Assembly (NCBI GenBank): GCA_026003835.1
Contig: BPHZ01000003.1
Coordinates: 124,001 to 188,000 of the forward strand
Source of the DNA: Herpetosiphonaceae bacterium
GTDB lineage: Bacteria; Chloroflexota; Chloroflexia; Chloroflexales; Herpetosiphonaceae
Direction: 5' to 3'
DNA length: 64,000 bases
Part shown: one piece after another, positions 8,666 to 18,298 of the stretch
How positions within the stretch are numbered: the stretch's first letter is position 1
Layout of the letters: each line of letters opens with the position of its first letter
Translations under genes and position numbers: made by a program
Notes under the pieces: generated by a model
What the model saw: the letters and a program-made list of their open reading frames with translations, nothing else
Databases searched by the model: none
What the model was told of the DNA's origin: nothing

Positions 8666-9178
8666 GTGTATTTGTTTCAAACTGATCCGGGCGCTGGTGG
8701 TGTTAGTCTATTTATGGGCTTGATTTGGTTGGCGTTAGCGGCTGCTGGTGCCTCCGCACTACGCGCTACGCCGCCGTCGAACCCGGCGCGAGCCGCGTTT
8801 CGCCGCCGGCTGGCGCTAGGGACAGTGATTGTAAGCGTCTTGGGGATCGTTCAACTGCTGATCCGCTGGCTTGATGCTCGTATCATCCAGCCCGGAGGAG
8901 ATAATCTCCCTGTCATCGACTGGCGCCTGTGGTCTTACCTGATCTTGATAGCAACTGTCGCCTTCCTGGGCTACATGTTCTGGTACTATCGCACTCGTTA
9001 TCCTCAGGAGGTTGCTCAAAGCAAACAGGTGCGTGTGGCCCGTCCGGCGCGGCAGCAACGGCATGAGCAGCCGAGCAAAGCCGCAAGCACGAATGGAACC
9101 GTCGAGGCAAAGCCGAAACAGGAGCCTATCACCGGCCGACGTGAGTCACGGCGCGAGCGCAAGCGCCGCAAACGCTAA
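8666..9178 (+). CDS. Small polytopic membrane protein, basic tail
   Basis: Not recognised. The GTG at 8666 is chosen because GGAGG (8653-8657) lies eight bases upstream; a GTG at 8651 overlaps that site. The 170-residue product has three predicted TM segments (LFMGLIWLALAAAGASAL, LALGTVIVSVLGIVQLLI and LWSYLILIATVAFLGYMFWYY), then a highly basic cytoplasmic tail ending RRESRRERKRRKR. A strong terminator follows. Confidence 0.7.
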   Translation: MYLFQTDPGAGGVSLFMGLIWLALAAAGASALRATPPSNPARAAFRRRLALGTVIVSVLGIVQLLIRWLDARIIQPGGDNLPVIDWRLWSYLILIATVAFLGYMFWYYRTRYPQEVAQSKQVRVARPARQQRHEQPSKAASTNGTVEAKPKQEPITGRRESRRERKRRKR

Positions 9179-9202
9179 GCCGCCGCATGCTCATCGATCG
9201 CG

Positions 9203-9232
9203 AAGCTCCTTGCGCCGGGCAAGGAGCTTTTT
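9203..9232 (+). terminator. Intrinsic terminator
   Basis: AAGCTCCTTGC and GCAAGGAGCTT form an 11-bp perfect stem with a 5-base loop, followed by TTT. It ends the transcript of the membrane protein gene at 8666-9178. Confidence 0.8.
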
Positions 9233-9337
9233 GATTCCCTTGCACTCCCGCTGCTCTTGTGCTACGCTTCTACAGATAGATCTCTGCTCAGGCCGGTAGC
9301 GCATAGAGCTGGGCTGGGCCGTCGGGGTGTGGTAGCT

Positions 9338-11656
9338 ATGAGCCACTCCATTCACCAGGAGCTGTATCAGATTGTCGTCGTCACACCTGAGCTAGAGCTA
9401 GGCTTTTCACGTGAGAGCGGCGCGCTGACAAGCGTACGCCGGCCAGGGGGAGCCAGTGTCATCGGCTATGGTTCCGATCCGATCTCGCTTGACGTGCGCA
9501 CCGCTGATGGCTGGATGCGACAGCGCTTCTTCGCGCGCTATCTCTCACACCAGGTTGCCGATGAAGCAGGTGCCACGGCGATCACGCTGCGCATCGGCAT
9601 CGGCCCGCTGCTGATCTCCGACTGTTATCACGTCACCGGCACACTCGTCTCGCGTACTGTATCGGTAAAAAACGTCGGCCTCGATGAAGTACAGCTCCTT
9701 GGGGTCTGGCTTGCGCTCCCGTGGGGGCGAGTTGGCCCGCCCGAAACCTGCCGATTTGAGGCGCCTGCCAATATGATCCGTCCCCGACTTTCGCTATCGT
9801 CGTTGTTGCAGATCAGGCGTGGGAGCCTGCCGGGACCAGAGATCACTCCGATGCTGCGGCACAGCCGGCTCTTTGAGAGCTGCCCCGACCGGGGCCCTGG
9901 TCTGCTGGCGCTTCACAGCATCGACGAGAACGAGAACCTGCTCTGCTGGTACTTCAGCGATCAACAGCCAGCCTGGCCCGCAGTCGAGGGCAGTCTATCG
10001 GATTATGCTCTTACGCTTGGCCACGAGATGGAACTGGCCGGGTGGCTCAGGACCGATGAAGCCCTGGGCGGCGGCAGGCAGTACTTTATGCTGGTCCAGG
10101 GGTCCTGGCAAGAGGCGATGTTGGCCTTCCAGAAGACCTGGTCGGTCATCGGGCTGCGGGCTGCCGGCGATGTGCCGGGCTGGGTAGCTGAGGCAGCTAT
10201 CTATGAAACACACCCGGCGCTGCATGGCGGCTTTCGAGCGCTGGCTGAAGCGCTGCCCCGCCTGCGCGCTCTTGGTGTGACAGTCCTGGCGCTGATGCCG
10301 ATCTGGGCCTACGATAATCGCAGTGGTAGATTGTGGGATGGCAACTGGAGCACGTCGGGCAGCCCCTACGCAATTCTTGACTTTGAGCGCTTTGAGCCCA
10401 CACTGGGCAGCGACGAAGATTTCCGCGCTCTGGTTGAGCAGGCCCATAGCCTTGGCATCCGTCTGCTGCTTGACCTCGTGGTCCAGGGCTGCGCCCTCAC
10501 CTCGCGCTACGTGGCGGAGCATCCAACCTGGTTTTGTAGAGATGCGCGCGGTCGCCTGGCCTTGTCGCGAGATTGGGTGGATACCTATAGCTTCGACTGG
10601 GCCAACCAGGAGTTCCAGGCCTATATGCTTGACTGGGCGCTCCAGCTGGTGCAGAAGTATGGAATCGACGGCTATCGGGTCAACGCGCCGGATCATAAAG
10701 AGCCGAACTGGGATCGGCGGAGCGGTCGCCATGCCTCGGCGACCTCGCTCGGCGTGCTACAGTTACTGGAACGGCTGCGTCGGGACTTGAAGGAGATCAA
10801 GCCCGATGCGGCACTACTCTGCGATATGTACGGGCCTGTTTATGTGGCGACTCATGATGCGGCCAGCGATCTCCTGCCGCACCTTATGTTTTACCAGGCA
10901 GGGCTGGGGCACATCGCGCCGGTGGAGCTGAGCGAATGGCTCGAGGATGCCGTTCACGCACTGCCAGCCGGGGCAATTCGTATCTGCTTTGCTGAGTCGC
11001 ATGAAACGCGCGATTTCAACCCGCTTGCCGATGCCATGCGCGGCTCTCGTTTGAGCAGATTGTTCCTGGCCGCTCTGATCGCGTGTGGCTACGTCCCAAT
11101 GCTCTGGTACGGTCAGGAACAAGGACAGGAGCCCTTTATCAGGCGCCTGCTCCACCTGAGGCGTAGCTCGCGGATGTTGCGCGAGGGCAAGCCATTCTAC
11201 AATACCGTACCATGTGATGTTGCCCAGATTTTCTGCGTGTTACGCCATCTCGATCAACAGTGGCTGCTCTGCGTCTTCAACATGAGCCCACATAAGCGCC
11301 TGGCGACGTTTAGTCTCCCTGTTGATCAACTGGCGCTCCGGCACGAAGCCTATTCGCTCCACGAGTTAATTGGCGGACACATTTGGGAGGAGCATGGCCG
11401 CCGCAGCTGGCACTATGATGATCTGCTCCGGCTTGCAATCACCGTCGAGCCCTATGGCTGCTACTTCTTCGCCCTGATACCCGGATCCACTATCGATACG
11501 ACACTGGCGCAGCAGCGACCGGTTCCGTCGAGGCGTCTCCAGCAGCCTGGCTATGGTCGTCGCCCTGGTCGCCGCAGACGGGGGAAAGGGATGGTACAGC
11601 GCAAGGGAAACCCTCCTACACCTAGACATGAACACTCTCTATCGCCGCCTGCTTGA
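9338..11656 (+). CDS. GH13 (alpha-amylase) fold protein with altered catalytic residues
   Basis: A 772-residue protein with an N-terminal beta-rich region (about 1-270) and a GH13-like TIM barrel (about 285-620), then a C-terminal beta domain and a basic Pro-rich tail. The barrel is recognisable by IYETHPALHGGF, LGVTVLALMPIW and LLLDLVVQG (region I, normally D-x-x-x-N-H). Region II reads GYRVNAPDH, with Asn where the nucleophile Asp belongs; region III reads LLCDMYG, with Asp for the acid/base Glu; region IV reads FAESHE instead of N-H-D. Hydrolase activity is doubtful; a glycan-binding role is an inference. ATG 9338 is preferred over 9257. Confidence 0.75.
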   Translation: MSHSIHQELYQIVVVTPELELGFSRESGALTSVRRPGGASVIGYGSDPISLDVRTADGWMRQRFFARYLSHQVADEAGATAITLRIGIGPLLISDCYHVTGTLVSRTVSVKNVGLDEVQLLGVWLALPWGRVGPPETCRFEAPANMIRPRLSLSSLLQIRRGSLPGPEITPMLRHSRLFESCPDRGPGLLALHSIDENENLLCWYFSDQQPAWPAVEGSLSDYALTLGHEMELAGWLRTDEALGGGRQYFMLVQGSWQEAMLAFQKTWSVIGLRAAGDVPGWVAEAAIYETHPALHGGFRALAEALPRLRALGVTVLALMPIWAYDNRSGRLWDGNWSTSGSPYAILDFERFEPTLGSDEDFRALVEQAHSLGIRLLLDLVVQGCALTSRYVAEHPTWFCRDARGRLALSRDWVDTYSFDWANQEFQAYMLDWALQLVQKYGIDGYRVNAPDHKEPNWDRRSGRHASATSLGVLQLLERLRRDLKEIKPDAALLCDMYGPVYVATHDAASDLLPHLMFYQAGLGHIAPVELSEWLEDAVHALPAGAIRICFAESHETRDFNPLADAMRGSRLSRLFLAALIACGYVPMLWYGQEQGQEPFIRRLLHLRRSSRMLREGKPFYNTVPCDVAQIFCVLRHLDQQWLLCVFNMSPHKRLATFSLPVDQLALRHEAYSLHELIGGHIWEEHGRRSWHYDDLLRLAITVEPYGCYFFALIPGSTIDTTLAQQRPVPSRRLQQPGYGRRPGRRRRGKGMVQRKGNPPTPRHEHSLSPPA

Positions 11657-11674
11657 GGAGATCGGCCATGGCTG

Positions 11675-13495
11675 ATGGGGAAAACGACCGAGGATGTGTA
11701 CGCCGAACTAGAAGCGCTGCGCCAGCGAGTTGCCGATCTGGAACAGACGATCTCCTTCTACAAGCAGGCGGAGGCACGAACCCGCTTGCTCCTGGAAAGC
11801 ATCAAGGATTATGCCATCTTTATGCTCGACCCATTGGGACGGATCGCCAGCTGGAGCAGTGGGGCCGAGCGGATGCATGGCTACCGCTCCGATGAAATCA
11901 ACGGCCAACCCTCCTCGCTATTCTACCCGGCTGATGCGCTTCAGCGCGGTCTGTCAGAGCAGGTGCTGGCAGCGGCTGCCGCAGAGGGGCACTATGAGTT
12001 TGAGGGCTGGCTTGTACGGAAAGATGGATCACGTCTCTGGGCGAATATGATCATTGCGGCGCTTCGTGATCCCACAGGAGAGCTGATCGGTTTCTCGGTG
12101 GTCACCCGCGATCTGACCGAGCGCAAGCGGACGGAAGATATGATCCGCTATCATGCCTACCATGACGTTCTGACCGGTCTGCCCAATCGCACCCTGCTGA
12201 ACGACCGCATGGCTATGGCCATGGCTCAGGCGCGGCGCAATAATCACATGGCAGCTGTGCTCTTTTTCGATCTCGATCGCTTCAAGCTCATCAACGACAC
12301 ACTGGGCCATGCGGTTGGCGATCAACTCCTGAAAGGCGTTGCCGAGCGGTTATCCGGCATCATTCGAGCCACCGATACCCTGGTACGGCTCGGCGGCGAT
12401 GAGTTTATCCTGATTGCCTCGCCGATCCAGCGAGCTGATGATGCGACAACAGTCGCTCAAAAAGTGATCGATTCGCTCTCGACACCTTTCTCACTCCGCG
12501 GGCATGAGCTTTACATCAGTACAAGCATTGGCGTCAGCATCTATCCTCGCGATGGCGAAGATGGCGAGACACTGTTGAAAAATGCTGATGCAGCTCTCTA
12601 CCGCGCCAAAGATCAAGGGAGGGGCAACTACCAGCTCTATACGGTGGATATGAATGCCCAGGCATTCGAGCGGCTGGCCGTAGAGAACGCACTGCGCAAG
12701 GCGCTGGAGGGCGAGGAGGGCAACGAGCTGCAAATTTACTACCAGCCACAGGTTGACCTGAGCAGCGGGCAGATTGTGGGAGTTGAAGCGCTACTTCGCT
12801 GGCAGCATCCCTACCTAGGGCTGGTCCCACCTGAGCAGTTTATACCAGTGGCCGAGGAGGTGGGGCTCATAATCCCTATTGAGAACTGGGTGCTGCTGAC
12901 TGCCTGTACCCATAACAAAGCACTCCAGGATGCGGGACTGGGACCGTTGCGTGTAGCGGTCAACCTCTCGATCCGGCGCTTCAGGCAGCCCGGCCTGCTC
13001 GAAATGGTGCGGCAAGTGCTCGATCAAACCAGGCTGGCGCCCCAGCATCTGGAGCTTGAGATCGCCGAGAGCGTTGCGATGCAGGATGTGGAGTTTACGA
13101 TAGCTATGCTGCGTGAGTTGAAGGCGCTGGCGATCCATATCTCGATCGATGACTTCGGCACCGGCTACTCCTCGTTCAATTATCTTAAAGGATCGCTTGT
13201 CGACAGCCTCAAAATCGATCATTCTTTTGTGCGGGATATAACAGGCAACGCGGATAGCCGGGCCATTGCGCGCTCGATTATCAAACTGGCCCACAGCCTG
13301 CATATGCAAGTGATAGCCGAAGGTGTTGAGACCAACGAGCAGTTTGCTCTCCTGCGCGCCGAGGGGTGCGATAAGATCCAGGGCTATGTTTTCAGCAAGC
13401 CTCTGCCGATAGCGGGGCTGATCCAGCTCCTAACCGAACGGCGGCGGCTTCGGCTACCACCGGAATCCACGGGTGAGATACAGCCGATCAATTAA
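11675..13495 (+). CDS. PAS-GGDEF-EAL cyclic-di-GMP signalling protein
   Basis: Bifunctional-type c-di-GMP enzyme, 606 aa, no TM segments. Order: coiled N-terminus, PAS domain (about 40-155; DYAIFMLDPLGRIASWSSGAE), GGDEF domain (about 160-330) and EAL domain (about 345-595). The cyclase motif RLGGDEF is intact and an inhibitory-site RxxD (RATD) lies five residues upstream. The EAL side has GVEALLRW, the DDFGTGYSS loop, KIDHSF and AEGVET, so phosphodiesterase residues also look intact. It starts 18 bp after the GH13-like gene and is probably co-transcribed. Confidence 0.93.
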   Translation: MGKTTEDVYAELEALRQRVADLEQTISFYKQAEARTRLLLESIKDYAIFMLDPLGRIASWSSGAERMHGYRSDEINGQPSSLFYPADALQRGLSEQVLAAAAAEGHYEFEGWLVRKDGSRLWANMIIAALRDPTGELIGFSVVTRDLTERKRTEDMIRYHAYHDVLTGLPNRTLLNDRMAMAMAQARRNNHMAAVLFFDLDRFKLINDTLGHAVGDQLLKGVAERLSGIIRATDTLVRLGGDEFILIASPIQRADDATTVAQKVIDSLSTPFSLRGHELYISTSIGVSIYPRDGEDGETLLKNADAALYRAKDQGRGNYQLYTVDMNAQAFERLAVENALRKALEGEEGNELQIYYQPQVDLSSGQIVGVEALLRWQHPYLGLVPPEQFIPVAEEVGLIIPIENWVLLTACTHNKALQDAGLGPLRVAVNLSIRRFRQPGLLEMVRQVLDQTRLAPQHLELEIAESVAMQDVEFTIAMLRELKALAIHISIDDFGTGYSSFNYLKGSLVDSLKIDHSFVRDITGNADSRAIARSIIKLAHSLHMQVIAEGVETNEQFALLRAEGCDKIQGYVFSKPLPIAGLIQLLTERRRLRLPPESTGEIQPIN

Positions 13496-13517
13496 AGCTG
13501 CCGGCTGAGGGAGTCTC

Positions 13518-15464
13518 ATGAAAGAAAAGATTATTGCGCTCCAACGTCGAGGCACCTTTCGCGTCCCAATCAAGGATTTTTGGGCTTTTTGCTCGGATAC
13601 CGATCGGATCAATCGGGCATCGGGCATCCCTGTCACAAGTTTTCGTCCCAGCCCCAGGCTGGATGGGCTGCCTGCCATGGAAGCGCGTGCCCGCTACCTG
13701 GGCATCCCAATGCGCTGGACGGTGTTGCCGTTCGAGTGGTCTGCGGGACGCTGGTTTCGCGTTGAGTATGTCTTTTCACGAACACCCTTTCTACGCACCA
13801 TCCGGGTCGGCACCCGACTCAGGCCCCTTTCCGCAGATGAAACCGAGGCTGAGGTCTTTGTCGATGTTGTGCCTACCGGCCCAATCGGCGCTCTAGCAGT
13901 TCATATCGTCATCGGCCAGTATTTGCTGCGGCAGCTCATGAAAACCTACCGGGCTATCGAGAGCAACTACCAGCGTGGAGCTCTCAACCCCTTTCCAAAG
14001 GTTGGACGTATTGAGGTCGATGATCAGCAGCTGACGCAGGCGCTGGCGCGCCTGCGCGAGAGCCCCGTCCGTTCTGTCCTTATCGACCGGTTGGCAGCCT
14101 TCTTGCGCCAGGCCGAAGACCGTGAGGTGCTGGGTATCCGGCCCTTTGTTTTGGCCGACCAGTGGGGTGAGGATCGTCTGGAAGTGCTGCGTCTTTGCCT
14201 CTATGCTACCCAGGCGGGATTGCTGGATGTCAGCTGGGAGGTGCTGTGTCCAAATTGCCGTATCTCAAAAGCGAGCTTCGGAACGCTAAGCGCGCTGCAG
14301 TCTCAAGCGCACTGTGAAACCTGTCATATTGACTACGATGTCAATTTCGACGAGTACGTTGAGCTGCGCTTCAATGTCAACCCCGCCATCCGCGAGGCTT
14401 ACTTGCTGACCTACTGCGTTGCGGAACCGCTCAAAATGCAGCACATTGTCGGGCAGCTCCGCCTGCGACCGGGCAGTTCCCACGAGCTGATGCTGCAGCT
14501 GGCAGCCGGGCGATACAGGGTCCGCATCCCGCGCTGGAGCAGTAGAGCGACGCTGGCGGTTACGGAGGGGGCGCCAGAGGCCGAGGCAACGCTGCGCTTT
14601 ACGAGCGATGGAATTGTGCCGGAAGCCTTGCTATTGCTGCCGGGTGAATGTGTCCTGCGGCTTGTGAACGAAAGCGACAGGGAGCTGTTGGTCATTGTCG
14701 AGCAGGATGCCTGGGGCGCTCAGGGCGCCAGCGCTGCGCTGGTCACTTCACTGCAGGAGTTCCGCCAGCTCTTCTCGTCGGAGGTGCTGGCGCCGGGAAT
14801 GGGTGTGGCGGTGCGCAACATGACCATTCTCTTTTCAGATCTCAAAAGCTCGACGCAGCTTTACGAAGATATTGGGGATCCATCGGCGTTTGCGTTAGTG
14901 CGTCGCCACTTTGAGGTGGTGATCGACGTTATTCAACGGCATCGGGGCGCGCTGGTCAAGACCATCGGCGACGCCGTGATGGCAGTCTTCCTCTCGGCTC
15001 GGGACGGCGTCGAGGCGGCGCTGGAGATTCTGGCGGAGATCGGGCGCTTGAACGCGCAGCAAAGCGACCAGCCGCCGCTGCACATCAAGCTGGGGCTCCA
15101 TCGCGGCCCTTGCATCGCGATCAATGCCAATGATACACTCGACTACTTTGGCACGACAGTCAACCTGGCAGCGCGAGCGCAGGCGGAGAGTATCTGTGAT
15201 GATGTTGTCATCACACAGGCACTGATCGACGATCCCGGCGTGCAGCAGGCGCTGGCTGGTGAAAGGTTGAAGGTCGAGCGCATTGAGCGGCAGCCCAAGG
15301 GCTTCTCGGAGTCCTACGCCTTTTACCGCTTTAGCTTTGTCGATCCCACGCAAGCACTGCCATATGCCGGGGCTGTGGCACCTGCAGACCTCCCTCAGGG
15401 TGAGGATGCAGGGAGCTCTGGAGCATCTCGCGCAGGTGCTGGTCCCGCTCCTCATCCGGCCTAA
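13518..15464 (+). CDS. Class III adenylate/guanylate cyclase with N-terminal SRPBCC/DUF5939-type region
   Basis: Probable cyclic-nucleotide cyclase, 648 aa. Residues 1-160 resemble an SRPBCC-like domain, a C-P-N-C...C-E-T-C zinc-ribbon-like knuckle sits near 240-270, and the combination matches the DUF5939 cyclases. The catalytic domain (about 430-600) shows metal-binding Asp in TILFSDLKSS and GDAVMAVF, the Lys of LVKTIGDAV and the Asn/Arg of TTVNLAARAQ. The C-terminal 35 residues are low complexity and overlap, tail to tail, the 3' end of the methyltransferase gene by 134 bp. Follows the c-di-GMP gene by 22 bp, making a nucleotide-signalling cluster. Confidence 0.87.
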   Translation: MKEKIIALQRRGTFRVPIKDFWAFCSDTDRINRASGIPVTSFRPSPRLDGLPAMEARARYLGIPMRWTVLPFEWSAGRWFRVEYVFSRTPFLRTIRVGTRLRPLSADETEAEVFVDVVPTGPIGALAVHIVIGQYLLRQLMKTYRAIESNYQRGALNPFPKVGRIEVDDQQLTQALARLRESPVRSVLIDRLAAFLRQAEDREVLGIRPFVLADQWGEDRLEVLRLCLYATQAGLLDVSWEVLCPNCRISKASFGTLSALQSQAHCETCHIDYDVNFDEYVELRFNVNPAIREAYLLTYCVAEPLKMQHIVGQLRLRPGSSHELMLQLAAGRYRVRIPRWSSRATLAVTEGAPEAEATLRFTSDGIVPEALLLLPGECVLRLVNESDRELLVIVEQDAWGAQGASAALVTSLQEFRQLFSSEVLAPGMGVAVRNMTILFSDLKSSTQLYEDIGDPSAFALVRRHFEVVIDVIQRHRGALVKTIGDAVMAVFLSARDGVEAALEILAEIGRLNAQQSDQPPLHIKLGLHRGPCIAINANDTLDYFGTTVNLAARAQAESICDDVVITQALIDDPGVQQALAGERLKVERIERQPKGFSESYAFYRFSFVDPTQALPYAGAVAPADLPQGEDAGSSGASRAGAGPAPHPA

Positions 15465-16173
15465 GGCAGAGCCTCCAGTGTAGCTCCTGTAACGCCTCCT
15501 CGATCGTATCGAACTGGATCGCGCTGCCCGTGATGATGGGTGTGAGACTGGCGTCAATACCCATTTGATGGAGGAGCGCCAGCGCCTCGATTGCGCCGGG
15601 TAGCGGCAGACGCTCAACTCCATACACAGCGCGCCAGAAGGGATCGAGCCAGGCTGACGGCGGCCTGTAGCCCAGGAATACAAAGCAGCGCTCCAGGGTG
15701 TGGTCATCAAGCTTGCGGAGAAAGCGTTCGGCATCTGCGACCGGGTAGAGGACGTGGGAGCAGATGACAATCTCTGCGGGCGAAACGCGCGCATCCTCCC
15801 AGCGCTCAGGGAAGATGTCGATAGGTAAACCCTCAGTGGCAGCATCGCGCTCAATGTAGGCGCGCATGCCTGCTGATGGCTCTACGGCGATGACATGGGC
15901 GCCGGCGCGCGCCAGCGGTAAAGCGTAGCGACCAGTACCCGCTCCAACGTCGAGAACACGGATGCCGGGCCGTATATGCGGCAGCACCAGGGAAAGAAAT
16001 GCATCGGGCTGTGGGGTACGGTGGGTGCGCTCGTAAAAGCGAGCTGCGAGCCTGGCCCACCAGTCAGAGTCAGGTCGTGTCTCAGGTGGGCAGAGGCTGT
16101 CGTACTGGGCGTGCTCGGCGGTGACCTGCGCGCGCCATAGCTCGGCCCAGTCGATAGGGAGCAAACGTGTCAT
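15331..16173 (-). CDS. Class I SAM-dependent methyltransferase
   Basis: Rossmann-fold methyltransferase, 280 aa from ATG 16173, which has GGAGGAAAGGC directly upstream; an ATG at 16203 is less likely. Motif I is VLDVGAGTGRYALPLA (about residue 80), followed by VIAVEPSAGM. Substrate unknown. It lies 33 bp downstream of the DUF2357 nuclease on the same strand, and its 3' end overlaps the opposing cyclase gene by 134 bp. Confidence 0.85.
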   Translation of the reverse strand: MTRLLPIDWAELWRAQVTAEHAQYDSLCPPETRPDSDWWARLAARFYERTHRTPQPDAFLSLVLPHIRPGIRVLDVGAGTGRYALPLARAGAHVIAVEPSAGMRAYIERDAATEGLPIDIFPERWEDARVSPAEIVICSHVLYPVADAERFLRKLDDHTLERCFVFLGYRPPSAWLDPFWRAVYGVERLPLPGAIEALALLHQMGIDASLTPIITGSAIQFDTIEEALQELHWRLCLRPDEERDQHLREMLQSSLHPHPEGGLQVPQPRHMAVLAWDRQS

Positions 16174-16206
16174 TGCCTTTCCTCCATATGATGACTCCAT
16201 CAATGT

Positions 16207-17827
16207 TCATGATCCGTTGAGCAGCCGATCGAGCGCGGCCTGGAGCGCATTCGTGTGTCCTGGCAGGTGAGGGAGCGCACCGATACCGCCATAGTCTTCG
16301 CCCAGCCCGTGGCCGGGATAGAGCAGCGCGGCATAACGGACGAGAGGCACTCCTTTCTGCCCAAGGCTGCCCTTGTAGGCATAGATATCGTCGAGGGCAT
16401 CCTGAGGCGGGTGATCATCAGGCGCCAGCCGGTATTTGGCGTCAAGCACGGCAAGCCAGCGCTCACCACGCCCGCGCACCTCAATGCTGAGATCGGGGAT
16501 ACGCAGGTAGCGATCGAGCGAGCCGAAGCTGGATCCAAGGCCGGCGTAGGGCTCGTAGCGAGGCTGATAGCGCAGCAGGAGCACACGCCCGCCGCGCCTG
16601 ATCTTCAGAATCGGACGATCGCGCTGCAGCCGGAGTGTCCATCCTTCTTCCAGAGGCGCGCAGAGCTGTTGCGCCAGAACCTCGCCACGCTCCACAAGTG
16701 CGGCGCAGACGGTAAGCGCGGTCCAGCTTTCGTAGAGCGCCGGCAGGTCGGTGATGGGGAGCTGGAGCAACGGGAGATCCAGTACAAGCAGTGGTGCTGC
16801 CCGCAGCTCGCGCCAGATCTGGAGCAGGGGGGCGGTAGCGGTGATCTTGGCGCAGCAACCGGCTATTGGGGGGCTGCGGTCGGGGTGGTAGCCCGGCGAG
16901 TGGAGGATAGCTGCGAAGAGCGGCGATCTGCCGGGCGAGCCGTTCTGTCTGCTCTCCTATCTCCTCCAGCCGTGAGCGGGCTGTTCCCTCCTCCTGTTGC
17001 TCTAACGCCGCCTCTGCCAGCATATGGATGATTTTAGCCCTGCGTGCCACTTCGCCCGCCAGCCAGGCGGCAAAGCGATGCTCGGGAATATCATACGATC
17101 TGATCGTTTCGGCGACGGTTACCTTGAGTGGCAGCGGGCCGCCGGTGGCCTCCCGCAGCGCCGCCAGCACCTCACTTTGAGCATCGCCCTCGTCTGGCAG
17201 CTCAATCGGTCCGCGTGTCAGATCGCGGAGATCGAGCCGCGCGGGCGCCCAGGGCTCGTCGAGCCGTCGCTTGCTCACCAGCGACCGGAGCGCCTCTCCC
17301 GGCCGTGCCGCCAGCGTCTCCAGGCAGGCTGCGAGTATACGCCCATGGCGCTGTATCAGTGCCAGCGCCTCTTCCAATGCGGCGCGGTCCGGCTCGTCGA
17401 CAGGCGCCAGCGCTGCGCCCTCAAGCCCCTGACCGCCGAGTCGCAGGGCCAGCGCTCGCGCTTCACGCGCAATAGCGCGCAACAGCTCCGCGTACGCCTG
17501 GCGATCGATGGAGCGCGGCAGCAGGCGCAGTGCAAAGCGCCGGCGCAGGGAGCCGCCGTCGGCGAGCGTTACGGCCAGCTCCCCCTGCAGCAGTCCCGCT
17601 ACTCCTCCAGGCTGCGAGCGCCAGCGCCAGATTGGGTCGAAGGGTGTGGTGGAGGGAGGGCCGAGATCGACGCCGCCCAGCGTGAGGTGTGCATCGATAG
17701 CGCCAGGCACAGGTGCCAGCGACAGCTCAATCGGCTCCCACTCTTGCAGCCCAGTGGCCTCTAGCACAATTCCGTCCTCACTGGGCAGCGCCTGTCCGTT
17801 GATTCTCAGATCGAGCAGATCCTCCAT
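16207..17827 (-). CDS. DUF2357 / PD-(D/E)XK nuclease-like protein (single frameshift)
   Basis: Restriction-nuclease-like protein: an N-terminal DUF2357 region (about 1-330) and a C-terminal PD-(D/E)XK domain related to McrC-type nucleases. The active-site pattern is visible as IPDLSIEV followed by WLAVLDAKYRL (D...D-x-K). The frame breaks at the G6 run 16827-16832; with five bases the reverse strand reads HRYRPLLQIWREL into LLQLPITDLPALYESW, giving 539 aa. These proteins usually pair with a McrB-like AAA+ GTPase; none is present. It is divergent from the AlbA_2 gene across the hairpin-repeat array, a plausible small defence locus (inference). Confidence 0.75.
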
Positions 17828-17844
17828 GCGGTCTTATCTTACTA

Positions 17845-18200
17845 GCGCATGATCCATGCACATTAGTTGGCTCATCAGGCGGATGTACGGGGGACACCCC
17901 CGAACCCCGGCCTGACGGCGCATGAGCGCATGATCCATGCGGCTCTGCGACGATGCGACAATTGGTTGGCTCATCAGGCGGATGTACGGGGGACACCCCC
18001 GAACCCCGGCCTGACGGCGCATGAGCGCATGATCCATGCACATTGGTTGGCTCATCAGGAGGATGTGCGGGGGACACCCCCGAACCCCGGCCTGACGGCG
18101 CATGAGCGCATGATCCATGCAGCTCTGCGGAGGTGCGGCAATTGGTTGGCTCATCAGGAGGATGTGCGGGGGACCCCCCGCCCTGATCGCGTACGAGCGC
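17845..18200 (+). repeat. Tandem hairpin-repeat array (3 full units, 1 degenerate)
   Basis: A 74-base core starting TTGGCTCATCAGG occurs at 17867-17940, 17966-18039 and 18047-18120, and degenerate from 18146; a partial unit begins at 17845. Start-to-start distances alternate 99, 81, 99, because two linkers (25 and 7 bases) alternate, giving a 180-base higher-order period. Each core holds a CGGGGG-ACA-CCCCCG hairpin and a GCATG-ATC-CATGC palindrome. The linkers repeat, so it is not a CRISPR array. Repeated reading frames across it on both strands are by-products. Confidence 0.9.
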
Positions 18201-18298
18201 ACCGCCGGCGGCTGCATCATTCTGGTGATGCATTATACCTCTGTATCCGCTGCTTGTGCTATGATGAGGCCGGCTTATGCGTGGATGGAGGTGCCCAG

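Noticed and set aside
14895-15854. 319-codon ORF on the minus strand
   Set aside because: Covers the antisense of the cyclase domain and runs in the wrong frame of the methyltransferase; both real genes have clear motifs.
17845-18200. CRISPR array
   Set aside because: Units are 74 bases, linkers are only two alternating sequences rather than unique spacers, and no cas genes are nearby.
17778-18233. Repetitive ORF (about 150 aa) on the minus strand across the hairpin array
   Set aside because: The array is open in several frames on both strands because its unit spacings are multiples of three; the peptide repeats mirror the DNA repeats and there is no ribosome-binding site.
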